64,000 nt of DNA from contig NZ_CP046907.1 in NCBI RefSeq assembly GCF_014083985.1, positions 566,501 through 630,500 of the forward strand. The letters run 5' to 3'. Source of the DNA: Streptomyces sp. SCUT-3. GTDB lineage: Bacteria > Actinomycetota > Actinomycetes > Streptomycetales > Streptomycetaceae. The notes below the pieces were generated by a model. That model saw nothing but the letters and a program-made list of their open reading frames with translations, did not search any database and was not told the DNA's origin. Positions 9,034 through 17,568 of the stretch are shown in pieces. Position 1 is the stretch's first letter, and the number at the start of each line of letters is the position of its first letter. The position numbers and the translations under genes were made by a program.

Positions 9034-9053
9034 AACCTACGATCCCGTAAGTT
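9034..9053. promoter_or_regulatory. 20-bp palindromic operator upstream of the acyltransferase gene
   Basis: AACCTACG-ATCC-CGTAAGTT: two 8-base arms that match at 7 positions. Palindromes of the form AACNTACG..CGTANGTT are commonly bound by TetR-family regulators of lipid genes in actinobacteria. It lies between the divergent thioredoxin and acyltransferase genes and could serve either. Confidence 0.5.
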
Positions 9054-9123
9054 TCCGAGAGTCATGACCGCCAGCCTCGTCGGCACCCCACGACGAGGCC
9101 CGGCCCAAGAGGTGTCCAAAACA

Positions 9124-9858
9124 GTGGCTGAACTCGTCTACCCGCCGGTGATCGGCGCGGCCCACATGCTTTTCCGCGCCCTGGACCTGCGTCTGGACCT
9201 GAAGGGCACCGAGCACGTGCCGCGCAGCGGCGGGGCGGTGCTGGTCAGCAACCACATCGGCTACCTGGACTTCGTCTTCGCCGGCCTGGCCGCCCGCCCG
9301 GCCAAGCGGCTGGTCCGCTTCATGGCCAAGAAGTCGGTCTTCGACCACAAGGTCTCCGGACCCCTGATGCGGGCGATGCACCACATCCCGGTGGACCGGG
9401 CCGAGGGCGGCGACGCCTACAAGCACGCGCTCCGGGCCCTGCGCGAGGGCGAGATCATCGGGGTGTTCCCCGAGGCGACCATCAGCCGCTCGTTCACGCT
9501 CAAGTCCTTCAAGTCCGGCGCGGTGCGGCTGGCCCAGGAGGCCGGCGTGCCGCTGCTGCCGGTGGCGCTGTGGGGCACCCAGCGGCTGTGGACCAAGGGC
9601 CGGCCGCGCAACTTCTCCCGCGACCACGTCCCGGTCACCATCCGGGTCGGCGAGCCCGTCAAGGCCCCGGCGGAGGAGTACGCCGCCGCCCTGACCCGCA
9701 AGCTGCGCGAGCGCGTCCAGGAGCTGCTGGACACGGCGCAGCGGGCGTACCCGGAGGGGCCGCGCGGGGAGAGCGACCGCTGGTGGCTGCCGGCCCACCT
9801 GGGCGGCACCGCGCCCACTCCCGAGGAGGCCGCCGCCATGGACCGCGAGGGCCGCTGA
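9124..9858 (+). CDS. 1-acyl-sn-glycerol-3-phosphate acyltransferase family
   Basis: 244-residue PlsC-family acyltransferase, acting at the membrane in phospholipid synthesis. Motif I is NHIGYLD (HxxxxD), motif II RFMAKKSVF, motif III FPEATIS and motif IV VALWGTQRL. GTG at 9124 gives the usual family N-terminus MAELVYPPVIG and has AAGAGG about 10 bases upstream; ATG at 9064 would add 20 residues. A palindromic operator lies about 70 bases upstream. The gene ends at a pair of strong hairpins facing the convergent threonine aldolase. Confidence 0.92.
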   Translation: MAELVYPPVIGAAHMLFRALDLRLDLKGTEHVPRSGGAVLVSNHIGYLDFVFAGLAARPAKRLVRFMAKKSVFDHKVSGPLMRAMHHIPVDRAEGGDAYKHALRALREGEIIGVFPEATISRSFTLKSFKSGAVRLAQEAGVPLLPVALWGTQRLWTKGRPRNFSRDHVPVTIRVGEPVKAPAEEYAAALTRKLRERVQELLDTAQRAYPEGPRGESDRWWLPAHLGGTAPTPEEAAAMDREGR

Positions 9859-9868
9859 ACGACGGGCG

Positions 9869-9907
9869 GACGGGCCCGGGCCGGCAGGGGACCGGCCCGG
9901 GCCCGTC
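9869..9907 (+). terminator. terminator after the acyltransferase
   Basis: Perfect 16-bp stem (9869-9884 with 9892-9907), 7-base loop, 10 bases after the stop codon. Confidence 0.8.
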
Positions 9908-9984
9908 CCCGTACACGGGGCCGAACGGCGCGCGCGCCCGGCCCGGACCTGGTCGGTCCGGGCCGGGCGCGCGCGTGTACGGGG
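9907..9984. terminator. large bidirectional hairpin between convergent genes
   Basis: Inner perfect 20-bp stem (9930-9949 with 9955-9974, 5-base loop) enclosed by an outer 10-bp stem (9907-9916 with 9975-9984). It ends 5 bases before the threonine aldolase stop on the other strand, so it can terminate both genes. Confidence 0.85.
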
Positions 9985-9988
9985 CGGG

Positions 9989-11098
9989 TTACCTGCCCAT
10001 CTCCTCGGCCAGGGCCGCGGCGAAGCCGTCGACGTCGGCCTCGGTGGTGTCGAAGGACGTCATCCAGCGCACCTCGCCGGTGTGCTCGTCCCAGAAGTAG
10101 AAGCGGTAGCGCTTCTGCAGCCGCTCGCTGACCTCCCGCGGCAGGATCGCGAAGACCGCGTTGGCCTGCACCGGGCGGACGATCTCCACCCCGTCCACGG
10201 CACGCACCGCGGTCTCCAGGCGGCGGGCCATGGCGTTGGCGTGCGAGGCGTTGCGCAGCCACAGGTCACCGGCGAGCAGCGCCTCGAACTGCACCGAGAC
10301 GAAGCGCATCTTGGAGGCGAGCTGCATGGACAGCTTGCGCAGGTGCTTCATCGCGCGCACCCGCTGCGGGTCGAGCACGACGACGCACTCGCCCAGCATC
10401 AGGCCGTTCTTGGTGCCGCCGAAGGAGAGCACGTCCACCCCGGCGTCGGTGGTGAAGGCCGCCAGGGGCACGCCGAGGGTGGCGGCGGCGTTGGCGATCC
10501 GCGCGCCGTCCAGGTGCACGGCCATGCCCAGCTGGTGGGCGTGGTCGCAGATCTCCCGGATCTCCTCGGGCGTGTAGCAGGTGCCCAGCTCGGTGCTCTG
10601 GGTGATCGAGACGACCTGGGGCTGGGCCCGGTGCTCGTCGTCGAAGCCCCAGGCCTGCCGGTCGATCAGCTCCGGGGTGAGCTTGCCGTCCTCGGTGGCC
10701 ACGGTGAGCAGCTTCAGGCCGCCGACGCGCTCGGGCGCGCCGCACTCGTCGACGTTGATGTGCGCGCTCTCGGCGCAGACCACCGCGCCCCAGCGCTCGG
10801 TCATCGCCTGCAGCGCGGTGACGTTGGCACCGGTGCCGTTGAAGACCGGGAACACTTCGGCCCGGGGGCCGAAGTGGCTGCGGAAGACCTCCTGCAGGTG
10901 TGCGGTGTAGTCGTCCTCGCCGTAGGCGATCTGGTGGCCCTCGTTGGCCAGGGCTATGGCGGCCAGCACCTCGGGGTGGATGCCCGCGTAGTTGTCGCTG
11001 GCGAATCCGCGCACGGCGGGGTCGTGCCGACGGGTCGCGTCGGTACGGGTCGCTTCGGTGCCGGCCGTGCCGGTGTTCAGGGTCGGGGCGTCAGCCAC
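9989..11098 (-). CDS. low-specificity L-threonine aldolase family (PLP enzyme)
   Basis: 369-residue fold-type I PLP enzyme that cleaves threonine or allo-threonine to glycine and acetaldehyde. Visible hallmarks are the N-terminal FASDNYAGIHPEVL, the HLDGAR stretch with the PLP-contacting D197, and SFGGTKNG with the Schiff-base lysine K230. GTG at 11098 begins 22 bases inside the end of the upstream SDR gene, so the genes overlap and are probably coupled. The first 25 residues are a Thr/Ala-rich extension. Third gene of the DUF6421 - SDR - aldolase operon. Confidence 0.92.
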   Translation of the reverse strand: MADAPTLNTGTAGTEATRTDATRRHDPAVRGFASDNYAGIHPEVLAAIALANEGHQIAYGEDDYTAHLQEVFRSHFGPRAEVFPVFNGTGANVTALQAMTERWGAVVCAESAHINVDECGAPERVGGLKLLTVATEDGKLTPELIDRQAWGFDDEHRAQPQVVSITQSTELGTCYTPEEIREICDHAHQLGMAVHLDGARIANAAATLGVPLAAFTTDAGVDVLSFGGTKNGLMLGECVVVLDPQRVRAMKHLRKLSMQLASKMRFVSVQFEALLAGDLWLRNASHANAMARRLETAVRAVDGVEIVRPVQANAVFAILPREVSERLQKRYRFYFWDEHTGEVRWMTSFDTTEADVDGFAAALAEEMGR

Positions 11099-11844
11099 AG
11101 GCGCTGTCCGTTCACTTCCTCTACGGGCCGGTCCCACACGGCGGCGATCTCTGCGGCGAGGTCGGCGACGTCGGTGAATCCGGCGAACTTGGCGTTCGGG
11201 CGCTCGGCGCGCATCGCGTCGTGCACGAGCGCCTTGACGACCAGGATGGCAGCGGCGGCCGATCCGGCGGGAGCCGGGTCGGTCTGCTCGGCGGCCCGGC
11301 GGAAGGAGTCGGCCATCGCCAGGGTCCACGCCTCGGCCGCGGCCTTGGCCGCGCCGTAGGCGGCGTTGCCCGCGGTGGGGCTGCTCGCCCCGGCCGCGCT
11401 GACCAGCACGTACCGGCCGCGCGGGTTGCGCAGCAGGGCGTCGTGGGCGGCCAGGGAGGTGTGCTGCACGGTGCGGACCAGCAGCTTCTCCAGCAGCTCC
11501 CAGTCGGCGAGGTCGGTCCCGGGGAAGGTCTTGGACCCGCGCCAGCCGCCGACGAGGTGGACCATGCCGTCGAGGCGGCCGAACTCCTCCTCGGTCTTCT
11601 CCACCCAGGCGCGGGTGGCGGCCGGGTCCAGCAGGTCGACGACCTCGCCGGTGACGGTCGCCCCGCCGTGGACGGCCCGGGCGGCGGAGACCGCCTCCGC
11701 CAGCCGTGCGGCGTCCGCGTCGGCGGCGACGACGGTCGCCCCGGCGCCGGCCAGGCGGGTCACGGCGGCGCGTCCGGCGGGGCCGGCTGCGCCGGCCACC
11801 GCGATCACGGCGCCGGCCGTGCCTGCGGGGATGGGGTCGGTCAT
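11077..11844 (-). CDS. short-chain dehydrogenase/reductase
   Basis: 255-residue SDR oxidoreductase. The nucleotide-binding turn is AVAGAAGPAG (GxxGxxG, residues 18-24), and the active site has the Ser of VSAAGASS followed by YGAAK (YxxxK). ATG at 11844 follows GAGGAGA by about 9 bases; the open frame extends to 11895 but without a ribosome site. It sits 47 bases downstream of the DUF6421 gene and overlaps the threonine aldolase start. The substrate is unknown; the aldolase neighbour suggests a hydroxy-amino acid or derived aldehyde, which is inference. Confidence 0.9.
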   Translation of the reverse strand: MTDPIPAGTAGAVIAVAGAAGPAGRAAVTRLAGAGATVVAADADAARLAEAVSAARAVHGGATVTGEVVDLLDPAATRAWVEKTEEEFGRLDGMVHLVGGWRGSKTFPGTDLADWELLEKLLVRTVQHTSLAAHDALLRNPRGRYVLVSAAGASSPTAGNAAYGAAKAAAEAWTLAMADSFRRAAEQTDPAPAGSAAAAILVVKALVHDAMRAERPNAKFAGFTDVADLAAEIAAVWDRPVEEVNGQRLWLTPRP

Positions 11845-11891
11845 GGTGCTGTTCTCCTCGTGGTCCGCGCTGCCGTTGCCGTCCGGGGCCG

Positions 11892-13286
11892 TCACGCGGC
11901 CGCTCGTTCGGCGTCGCGGGCGGTGATGCCCCGGGTCGAGGCAATCACATCACGGAGCTTCTTGTTCAGGGCCTCGTAGAACATGCTCAGCGGGAACTCG
12001 TCCGCCAGCACCTGGTCGACGAGCCTGCGCGGCGGCTCGTCCAGCGGCAGCGCCTCGGGGCCCTTGGCCCACACCGAGGCGGGGTGCGGGCTGACGTAGG
12101 TGGAGACCAGCTCGTAGGCGGCCAGCCAGTGCACCACCTTGGGGCGGTCGATGCCGTCGCGGTAGAGCGTCTCGATCTCGGCGCACAGCCGGTTGGTGAC
12201 CTCGGACGCGAGCTTCCAGTCGATGCGCAGGGTGTTGTCGGTCCAGCGCACGGCGTCGTGCTTGTGCAGGTAGGCGAAGAGCAGCTGGCCGCCGAGGCCG
12301 TCGTAGTTGCGCACCCGGTCGCCGGTGACGGGGAAGCGGAAGAGCCGGTCGAAGAGGATGGCGTACTGGACGTTGCGGCCCTGCGGGTAGCCCTCGGCCT
12401 CGAGCTTGACGGCCTCCTTGAAGGCGGTCAGGTCGCAGCGCAGCTCCTCCAGGGCGTACATCCAGAACGGCTGGCGCTGCTTGATCATGAAGGGGTCGAA
12501 CGGCAGGTCGCCGTGGCTGTGGGTGCGGTCGTGGACCAGGTCCCACAGCACGAAGGTCTCCATCGCCAGCTCCTGGTCGGCGATCAGGCGGGCGGCGTCC
12601 TCGGGCAGCTCCAGGCCCAGGGTGCGCACCGCGGCGTCGCTGACCGCGCGGAAGCGGGCGGCCTCGCGGTCGCAGAAGATCCCGCCCCAGGAGAAGCTGT
12701 CCGGCACCTCGCGGACGGCGACCGTCTCGGGGAAGAGCACCGCGGAGTTGGTGTCGTAGCCGGCCGTGAAGTCCTGGAAGGTGATCGGCACGAAGAGCGG
12801 GTTGTCGTACCGGGTGCGCTCCAGCTCGGACAGCCACTCGGGCCAGACCACGCGCAGCGCCACCGCCTCGAGGTTGCGGTCCGGGTTGCCGTTCTGGGTG
12901 TACATCGGGAAGACGACCAGGTGCTCGAGCCCGTCCACCCGCTGGGAGGCGGGCCGGAAGGCGAGCAGGGAGTCCAGGAAGTCGGGCACGGCGAAGCCGC
13001 TCTCGCCCCACTTGACCAGGTCCTTGACCAGAGCCTGGAGGTAGTCGGCGTCGTGCGGGAGGGCCGGGGCGAGCTCCTGCACGGCCTCGACGACCCGGGC
13101 CAGCTCCTTCTCCACGTCGGCACGGGCGGGCGCACCGTCCGCCGCGAAGTCGATCGAACCGTCCTTGGACTGGTGCGGGCGGATGGCTTCGACGGCCCGC
13201 TTCAACACGGCCCAGGCCGGGTTCTCCACGATCGCCGGACCGCTGTTCCTGGCCTCGACTCCCACTGCCGACGGGAGAATTTCCAT
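11892..13286 (-). CDS. DUF6421 family protein
   Basis: 464-residue protein of the DUF6421 family, found mainly in Streptomyces; function unknown. There are no transmembrane segments or signal peptide. It has many conserved Trp, Tyr and His residues (for example WDLVHDRTHSHGDLPFDPF and QPFWMYALEELRCDL), a pattern like a metal- or substrate-binding enzyme core. ATG at 13286 has AAGGAGGGG upstream. First gene of a three-gene operon with an SDR and a threonine-aldolase-like enzyme. A CTTGA-TC-TCAAG palindrome at 13344-13355 lies in its promoter region. Confidence 0.8.
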   Translation of the reverse strand: MEILPSAVGVEARNSGPAIVENPAWAVLKRAVEAIRPHQSKDGSIDFAADGAPARADVEKELARVVEAVQELAPALPHDADYLQALVKDLVKWGESGFAVPDFLDSLLAFRPASQRVDGLEHLVVFPMYTQNGNPDRNLEAVALRVVWPEWLSELERTRYDNPLFVPITFQDFTAGYDTNSAVLFPETVAVREVPDSFSWGGIFCDREAARFRAVSDAAVRTLGLELPEDAARLIADQELAMETFVLWDLVHDRTHSHGDLPFDPFMIKQRQPFWMYALEELRCDLTAFKEAVKLEAEGYPQGRNVQYAILFDRLFRFPVTGDRVRNYDGLGGQLLFAYLHKHDAVRWTDNTLRIDWKLASEVTNRLCAEIETLYRDGIDRPKVVHWLAAYELVSTYVSPHPASVWAKGPEALPLDEPPRRLVDQVLADEFPLSMFYEALNKKLRDVIASTRGITARDAERAAA

Positions 13287-13509
13287 GGGGACCCCTCCTT
13301 CACAAAAGAACCTTGCGTCCGCACACCGTATAGATACCCGGTTCTTGATCTCAAGTGCATCGACGACAGATCCTTCCGTCAAGGAGGCAACAGACGGATG
13401 TTCTTTCGGCGAAGGCAAGGTTTGAAAGAGGTTCGTCCGCTTTCTACGGGGAGGTCCCCGAGGTGACACGCGCGGTTGTGCGGCCGGTCACCGGGGCCGG
13501 TTAGGCTCC

Positions 13510-14250
13510 GTGGGCGACAGCGCCGGTCGCGACGGGACCGGTCCCGAGCAGGACGGTCGTGCCTTGAGTCTCCTCACCATCGGTCACCGCGGCGCGGCGG
13601 GCGTCGAGCCCGAGAACACCGTGCGCTCGTTCGTCCGCGCCCAGCAGGAGGGCCTGGACGTCATCGAGCTCGACCTCCACCTGAGCAAGGACGGGGCGCT
13701 CGTCGTCATGCACGACGCGGCCGTCGACCGCACCACCGACGGCACCGGCCTGATCGGCGACCTCACCCTCGCCGAACTGAGGGAGTTCGACGCCGGGCTC
13801 GGCGAGCGGATCCCGGTGTTCGACGAGGTCGTCGACGCCGTCACCCGGCCGCTCCAGGCCGAGATCAAGGACGTGGCGGCCGCCCGGGTCCTGGCCGACG
13901 CGCTGCGGCGGCGCGGCCTGCTGGACCGGGTCACCGTCATCTCGTTCCACGACGAGGCACTGCGCGAGGTGCGCACCCTGCTTCCCGGGGTGCGGACCGC
14001 GCTGGTGGCCAGCCGGCGCCTCGGACCGGACCTCGTCGACCGGGCCCGGGCCGTGGGCGCGACCCAGGTGTGCCTGAAGCTGCGCAGGCTGACCCTGGAA
14101 CTGGCCGAGATGTGCCGCGCGGCGGAGCTGGAGGTGTTCACCTGGACGGTCAACACCGAGCAGGAGCTGGGGGTGGCCCGCGCCCTGGGCGTGAACGGCA
14201 TCACCACCGACTTCCCCGAGATCGGACGCGCCGCCGCCTCCTCCTGCTGA
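13510..14250 (+). CDS. cytoplasmic glycerophosphodiester phosphodiesterase
   Basis: GDPD enzyme (PF03009) that hydrolyses glycerophosphodiesters to glycerol-3-phosphate and an alcohol. Motifs: GHRGA near the start, ENT, the metal-binding Glu-Asp pair in VIELDLHLSKDG, HD in VVMHDAAVDRTTDG, and the C-terminal FTWTVNTEQ and GITTDFP. No signal peptide, so it is intracellular, unlike the secreted homologue at 18449. The start is uncertain: GTG at 13510 lies only two bases after a TTAGGCT -10-like box, so transcription may begin at or after it; TTG at 13564, with AGGAC upstream, would remove 18 non-conserved residues. Confidence 0.9.
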   Translation: MGDSAGRDGTGPEQDGRALSLLTIGHRGAAGVEPENTVRSFVRAQQEGLDVIELDLHLSKDGALVVMHDAAVDRTTDGTGLIGDLTLAELREFDAGLGERIPVFDEVVDAVTRPLQAEIKDVAAARVLADALRRRGLLDRVTVISFHDEALREVRTLLPGVRTALVASRRLGPDLVDRARAVGATQVCLKLRRLTLELAEMCRAAELEVFTWTVNTEQELGVARALGVNGITTDFPEIGRAAASSC

Positions 14251-14279
14251 ACCGGCCCGCCCTGCCGGGCGGGCCGGTT
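14250..14279. terminator. bidirectional hairpin after the GDPD gene
   Basis: Perfect 12-bp stem (14250-14261 with 14268-14279), 6-base loop, starting at the GDPD stop and 17 bases before the convergent GNAT stop. Confidence 0.8.
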
Positions 14280-14296
14280 GCGCGGGCTCCGCGGTC

Positions 14297-14872
14297 TCAG
14301 CCCCGCGGCAGTTCCCTGACCAGCAGCTCGAACTCCAGGTCGTCGCGGAGCGGCAGGCCGAAGCGCTCGTCGCCGTAGGGGAACGGCTCGGTCTGCCCGG
14401 TGCGGCGGTAGCCGCGGCGCTCGTACCAGGCGATCAGCTCCCGCCGGGCGGTGATCACCGTCATCCGCATCTCCGTCACGCCCCACCGCTCGGCCGCGAA
14501 ACGCTCGGCCTCGGCGAGCACCGTACGGCCGAGCCCCGAGCCCTGCAGCCCCGGGCGCACCGCGAACATCCCGAAGTAGGCGTACGAACCCCGGTGCTCG
14601 ACCTGGCAGCAGGCCACCGGCACACCGTCCTCCTCGGCCACCAGGACCTCGCCGGACGGATCGGCGACGATCTCCGCCACGCCCTGCGCGTCGGTGCGCT
14701 GCCCCTCCAGCAGGTCGGCCTCCGTGGTCCAGCCCACCCGGCTGGCATCGCCCCGGTAGGCGGACTCGACCAGTTCGACCAGTGCGGGGACGTCGGCGGC
14801 GGTGGCGGTGCGGAAGGCGGGGCGGGCGGTGCCCGCGGTGCGGTCCGGTGCGGTGCCCGATGCGGTGTCCAT
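14297..14872 (-). CDS. GNAT family N-acetyltransferase
   Basis: 191-residue acetyl-CoA-dependent acetyltransferase. The acetyl-CoA loop is VRPGLQGSGLGRTVL (consensus Q/RxxGxG/A), and the C-terminal ELIAWYERRGYRRTGQ is the standard GNAT motif B. N-terminal residues 1-20 are Ala/Thr-rich and outside the domain. ATG at 14872 has AAGGG upstream. It is divergent from the VOC gene, sharing a 78-bp promoter region. Substrate unknown. Confidence 0.88.
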   Translation of the reverse strand: MDTASGTAPDRTAGTARPAFRTATAADVPALVELVESAYRGDASRVGWTTEADLLEGQRTDAQGVAEIVADPSGEVLVAEEDGVPVACCQVEHRGSYAYFGMFAVRPGLQGSGLGRTVLAEAERFAAERWGVTEMRMTVITARRELIAWYERRGYRRTGQTEPFPYGDERFGLPLRDDLEFELLVRELPRG

Positions 14873-14950
14873 GGCGGCAACGCCCTTCTCTTGCGTGTTC
14901 CGGAGGGTGTCGAGGCTAACCCGGGGCCCGCGGTGCGTATCGTCCGGGCC

Positions 14951-15337
14951 ATGGTCAACGTACTGAGCAGCCGGATCCTGCTGCGGCCCACGGACCTGGA
15001 GCGCTCCCGCTCCTTCTACCGGGACGACCTGGGCCTGGCCGTCTACCGGGAGTTCGGCACCGGCCCGGAGCGCGGCACGGTGTTCTTCCTCGGCGGCGGC
15101 TTCCTGGAGGTCTCGGGCCGCTGCGAGGCGCCGCCCGCCGCGGGGCAGCAGCTGTGGCTGCAGGTGGCCGACGTCGCCGCCGCGCACGCCGAACTGGCGG
15201 CCCGCGGCGTGACGGTGCTGCGGGAGCCCAGGCGCGAACCGTGGGGCCTGGTCGAGATGTGGATCGAGGACCCGGACGGGCTGCGCATCGCAGTGGTGGA
15301 GGTCCCCGAGGACCACCCCCTGCGCCACCGCCCCTGA
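14951..15337 (+). CDS. VOC family (glyoxalase/bleomycin-resistance fold) protein
   Basis: 128-residue vicinal-oxygen-chelate protein. Two beta-alpha-beta-beta-beta units are recognisable: DLERSRSFYRDDLGLAVYRE in the first, and VADVAAAHAELAARGVTVL followed by VEMWIEDPDGLRIAVVE in the second; the Glu in the last strand is a typical metal ligand. ATG at 14951 is 7 bases after a TATCGT -10 box (14938-14943), so the mRNA is probably leaderless. Could be a dioxygenase, isomerase or resistance protein; the sequence does not decide. Confidence 0.85.
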   Translation: MVNVLSSRILLRPTDLERSRSFYRDDLGLAVYREFGTGPERGTVFFLGGGFLEVSGRCEAPPAAGQQLWLQVADVAAAHAELAARGVTVLREPRREPWGLVEMWIEDPDGLRIAVVEVPEDHPLRHRP

Positions 15338-15497
15338 CCGGGCGCGCCGCCCCGCGGGCCCGGAACGCCGGCCCCGCGCCCCCGGTACGCCCTCCGTGCG
15401 CGCCCCGGCGCGCCGAGGTGCTCCCGTGCGCCCGCGTGTGCCCGGACCGGGGCGGGCAGCCTCGGTGCGGTGCCGGTCGACCGGGAGGTGCTTCCCC

Positions 15498-16208
15498 ATG
15501 CACGGACCGCCCCTGGTGGGCTGGCTGCTCGTGGCGCTGTGCGCGGCGACCGGAACCTGGTGCCTGCTGCGGATGCGCGCGTGCCGCGCAGCGGCGGAGC
15601 GCCGGGATGCCGCCGCCGGGGCGCTGATGGGGGCCGGCATGGCCGTGATGGCCGTCCCGGTCACCGTGCTGGACACCGGCACCGCGGGCGCCGTGGTGTT
15701 CGCCGCGGTGTTCACCGCGGCGGGCCTGCACGCGCTGGTCCTGGTCCGGCACGACCGGCACCAGGTGCACCACGCGGTGGGCGCCGCCGTCATGGTGTAC
15801 ATGGCCGTGGTGATGGCACGGGGCACGGCGGGACACGGCGGCCACGCGGCCCATGCGGCCCACGCCGCGCACGCCGTCGGCCGGCCGGAGGCCGCCGCGT
15901 CCGGGCTCCCCCTGGTGTCCGGACTGCTGCTCGTCTACTTCGCCGGCCACGCGCTGTGGTGCGTGGTCCGGTCGCCGGTTCCGGCCGGGGTGCCTGCCGT
16001 ACCCGCCGCTCCCCCTGCCCTCGCGGTCGGCGGCGGCGCCACGGGCCCCGGTGCGCCCGGGGGCGGCACCGCGAGGACGGCGGACGGCGGACCGGGGGCG
16101 GACGCGGCCGGGGCGGGCAAGGGGTGGCTGCTGTCGGCGCCGGAGGTGGCCGCGGCCTGCCGTGCCTCCATGGCCATCTGCATGGCGACGATGCTGCTGA
16201 CCATGTAG
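15498..16208 (+). CDS. DUF5134 family membrane protein
   Basis: 236-residue integral membrane protein with about six hydrophobic helices (roughly residues 7-20, 42-60, 64-80, 90-105, 138-155, 215-235). The Ala/His-rich stretch around residues 110-125 and the CRASMAICMATMLLTM C-terminus are features of the DUF5134 family, whose role is unknown. Between helices 5 and 6 is a Pro/Gly/Ala-rich linker. ATG at 15498 has GGGAGGTG upstream. It lies just before an M56-type membrane peptidase, a pairing seen elsewhere in the genus. The histidines might bind copper, which is speculation. Confidence 0.8.
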   Translation: MHGPPLVGWLLVALCAATGTWCLLRMRACRAAAERRDAAAGALMGAGMAVMAVPVTVLDTGTAGAVVFAAVFTAAGLHALVLVRHDRHQVHHAVGAAVMVYMAVVMARGTAGHGGHAAHAAHAAHAVGRPEAAASGLPLVSGLLLVYFAGHALWCVVRSPVPAGVPAVPAAPPALAVGGGATGPGAPGGGTARTADGGPGADAAGAGKGWLLSAPEVAAACRASMAICMATMLLTM

Positions 16209-16397
16209 CGGCACGGTGCTCCGCTGCGCCCCGGGGCGCCCCGGCGTACGGGCGCGGGGTGCGTCGTGGCCCCAACTCCCGTCCCTGCAAAGCCGTCCGG
16301 CACCGGCACGTAGGGAAACCGTAAGTGCGTGAGGAATTCGTCACAGCGCCGTTTCGCCCCGTACCCGGGGCGCGGGGATGCCCATAGGGTGACGGCC

Positions 16398-17336
16398 ATG
16401 ACGGTCCCCATCGTGCTGCTGCTCCTGGGCGGACTGTTCGCTGCCGCAGGCCCGCGGCTCCTCTCGCGCGCCCAGTGGCCGGAGCGCGAGCCGGTGCTCG
16501 CCCTGTGGGTGTGGCAGTGCGTGGTCGCCGCCGTCCTGCTGTGCTGCGTCCTGGCCATGGCCCTGACCGCCTCCGCCGCCTGGGGCGGCGTGCGCAGGCA
16601 CCTCTTCGCCTTCGCCCCCTCCGGGGTGGTGGACGCCTACGGCCTTCCCCACCAGGGCCCCTGGGCCGCGGTGGTCACCGTGTTCCTGGCCTTCGGCGGG
16701 GCGTGGACGGCCGCGATGCTCACCCGCGAGGTGCGCACCGTCCGCGCGGAGCGGCGCCGCCGCCGTGCGGAGCTGCTGGACGGGGTGCCGGTGCTGCCCG
16801 GCGAGGACCGCGGGCGGGGCGGGCGGCTCGTCGTCCTGGAGAGCGAGCGCGTCGACGCGTGGTGGCTTCCGGGCACGCCGCGGCAGCTGGTGATCACCAC
16901 TGCGGCCCTGCGCCGGCTCGAGGGGCGCCAGCTGGGCGCGCTCCTGGCCCACGAGCAGGGCCACGCCCGGGCCCGGCACGACTGGCTGCTCAACTGCGCC
17001 TCCGCGCTGGCCGCCGGCTTCCCGCAGGTCCCGGTCTTCGCCGGTTTCCGCAAGCAGGTGCACCGGCTGGTCGAGCTGGCCGCCGACGACGCCGCCTCGG
17101 TGCGTTTCGGCCGCCTGACCACGGCCCTGGCCCTCGTCGGGCTCAACGAGGACCGGGGCGTGTTCGGCCACTGCCCGGTGCCCACCGCCCAGGTCCCGCG
17201 CCGGGTGCACCGGCTGCTGGACCCGGCTCCCCGCCTGTCGCCGCTGCACCGGCTGCGGGTGACGGCGACGGCGATGCTGGTGCCGGCCGTGCCCCTGCTG
17301 GTGACTTTCGGCCCGGGCCTGAGCGCGCTCTCCTAG
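16398..17336 (+). CDS. M56/M48-type membrane zinc metallopeptidase
   Basis: 312-residue membrane protease related to the BlaR1 sensor peptidase domain. Helices lie near residues 3-20, 36-60, 90-107 and 285-308. The zinc motif is HEQGH at 185-189, with the third ligand expected in LVELAADDAA about 47 residues later. There is no extracellular penicillin-binding domain. ATG at 16398 follows a TAGGGT -10 box (16385-16390) by 7 bases, so the transcript is probably leaderless. BlaI/MecI repressors often pair with such peptidases; none is visible here. Confidence 0.88.
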   Translation: MTVPIVLLLLGGLFAAAGPRLLSRAQWPEREPVLALWVWQCVVAAVLLCCVLAMALTASAAWGGVRRHLFAFAPSGVVDAYGLPHQGPWAAVVTVFLAFGGAWTAAMLTREVRTVRAERRRRRAELLDGVPVLPGEDRGRGGRLVVLESERVDAWWLPGTPRQLVITTAALRRLEGRQLGALLAHEQGHARARHDWLLNCASALAAGFPQVPVFAGFRKQVHRLVELAADDAASVRFGRLTTALALVGLNEDRGVFGHCPVPTAQVPRRVHRLLDPAPRLSPLHRLRVTATAMLVPAVPLLVTFGPGLSALS

Positions 17337-17486
17337 GCCCCGCCCCGGGAGGGTCCCCGGGCCGGGGAGGCCGTCGGTCCTCCCCGGCCACGGACAGGTC
17401 GTCGCCGAGGGCCGCGGCGGTCGCGGTCGCGTGCAGGTTGACCGCCGTGAAGACCCCCTGCCGCCAGGCCCGGGCATTCGTCCGCC

Positions 17487-17522
17487 CGCCGGGTCGGCCG
17501 CCGGGTCGGCCGCCGGGTCGGC
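17487..17522. repeat. 12-bp tandem repeat, 3 copies
   Basis: Three perfect copies of CGCCGGGTCGGC upstream of the PAP2 gene, in a non-coding gap. Confidence 0.8.
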
Positions 17523-17568
17523 CGGATCGGGTTGTTCGGAAGGCGGGATCCGGGCAAGGATGACCGAC

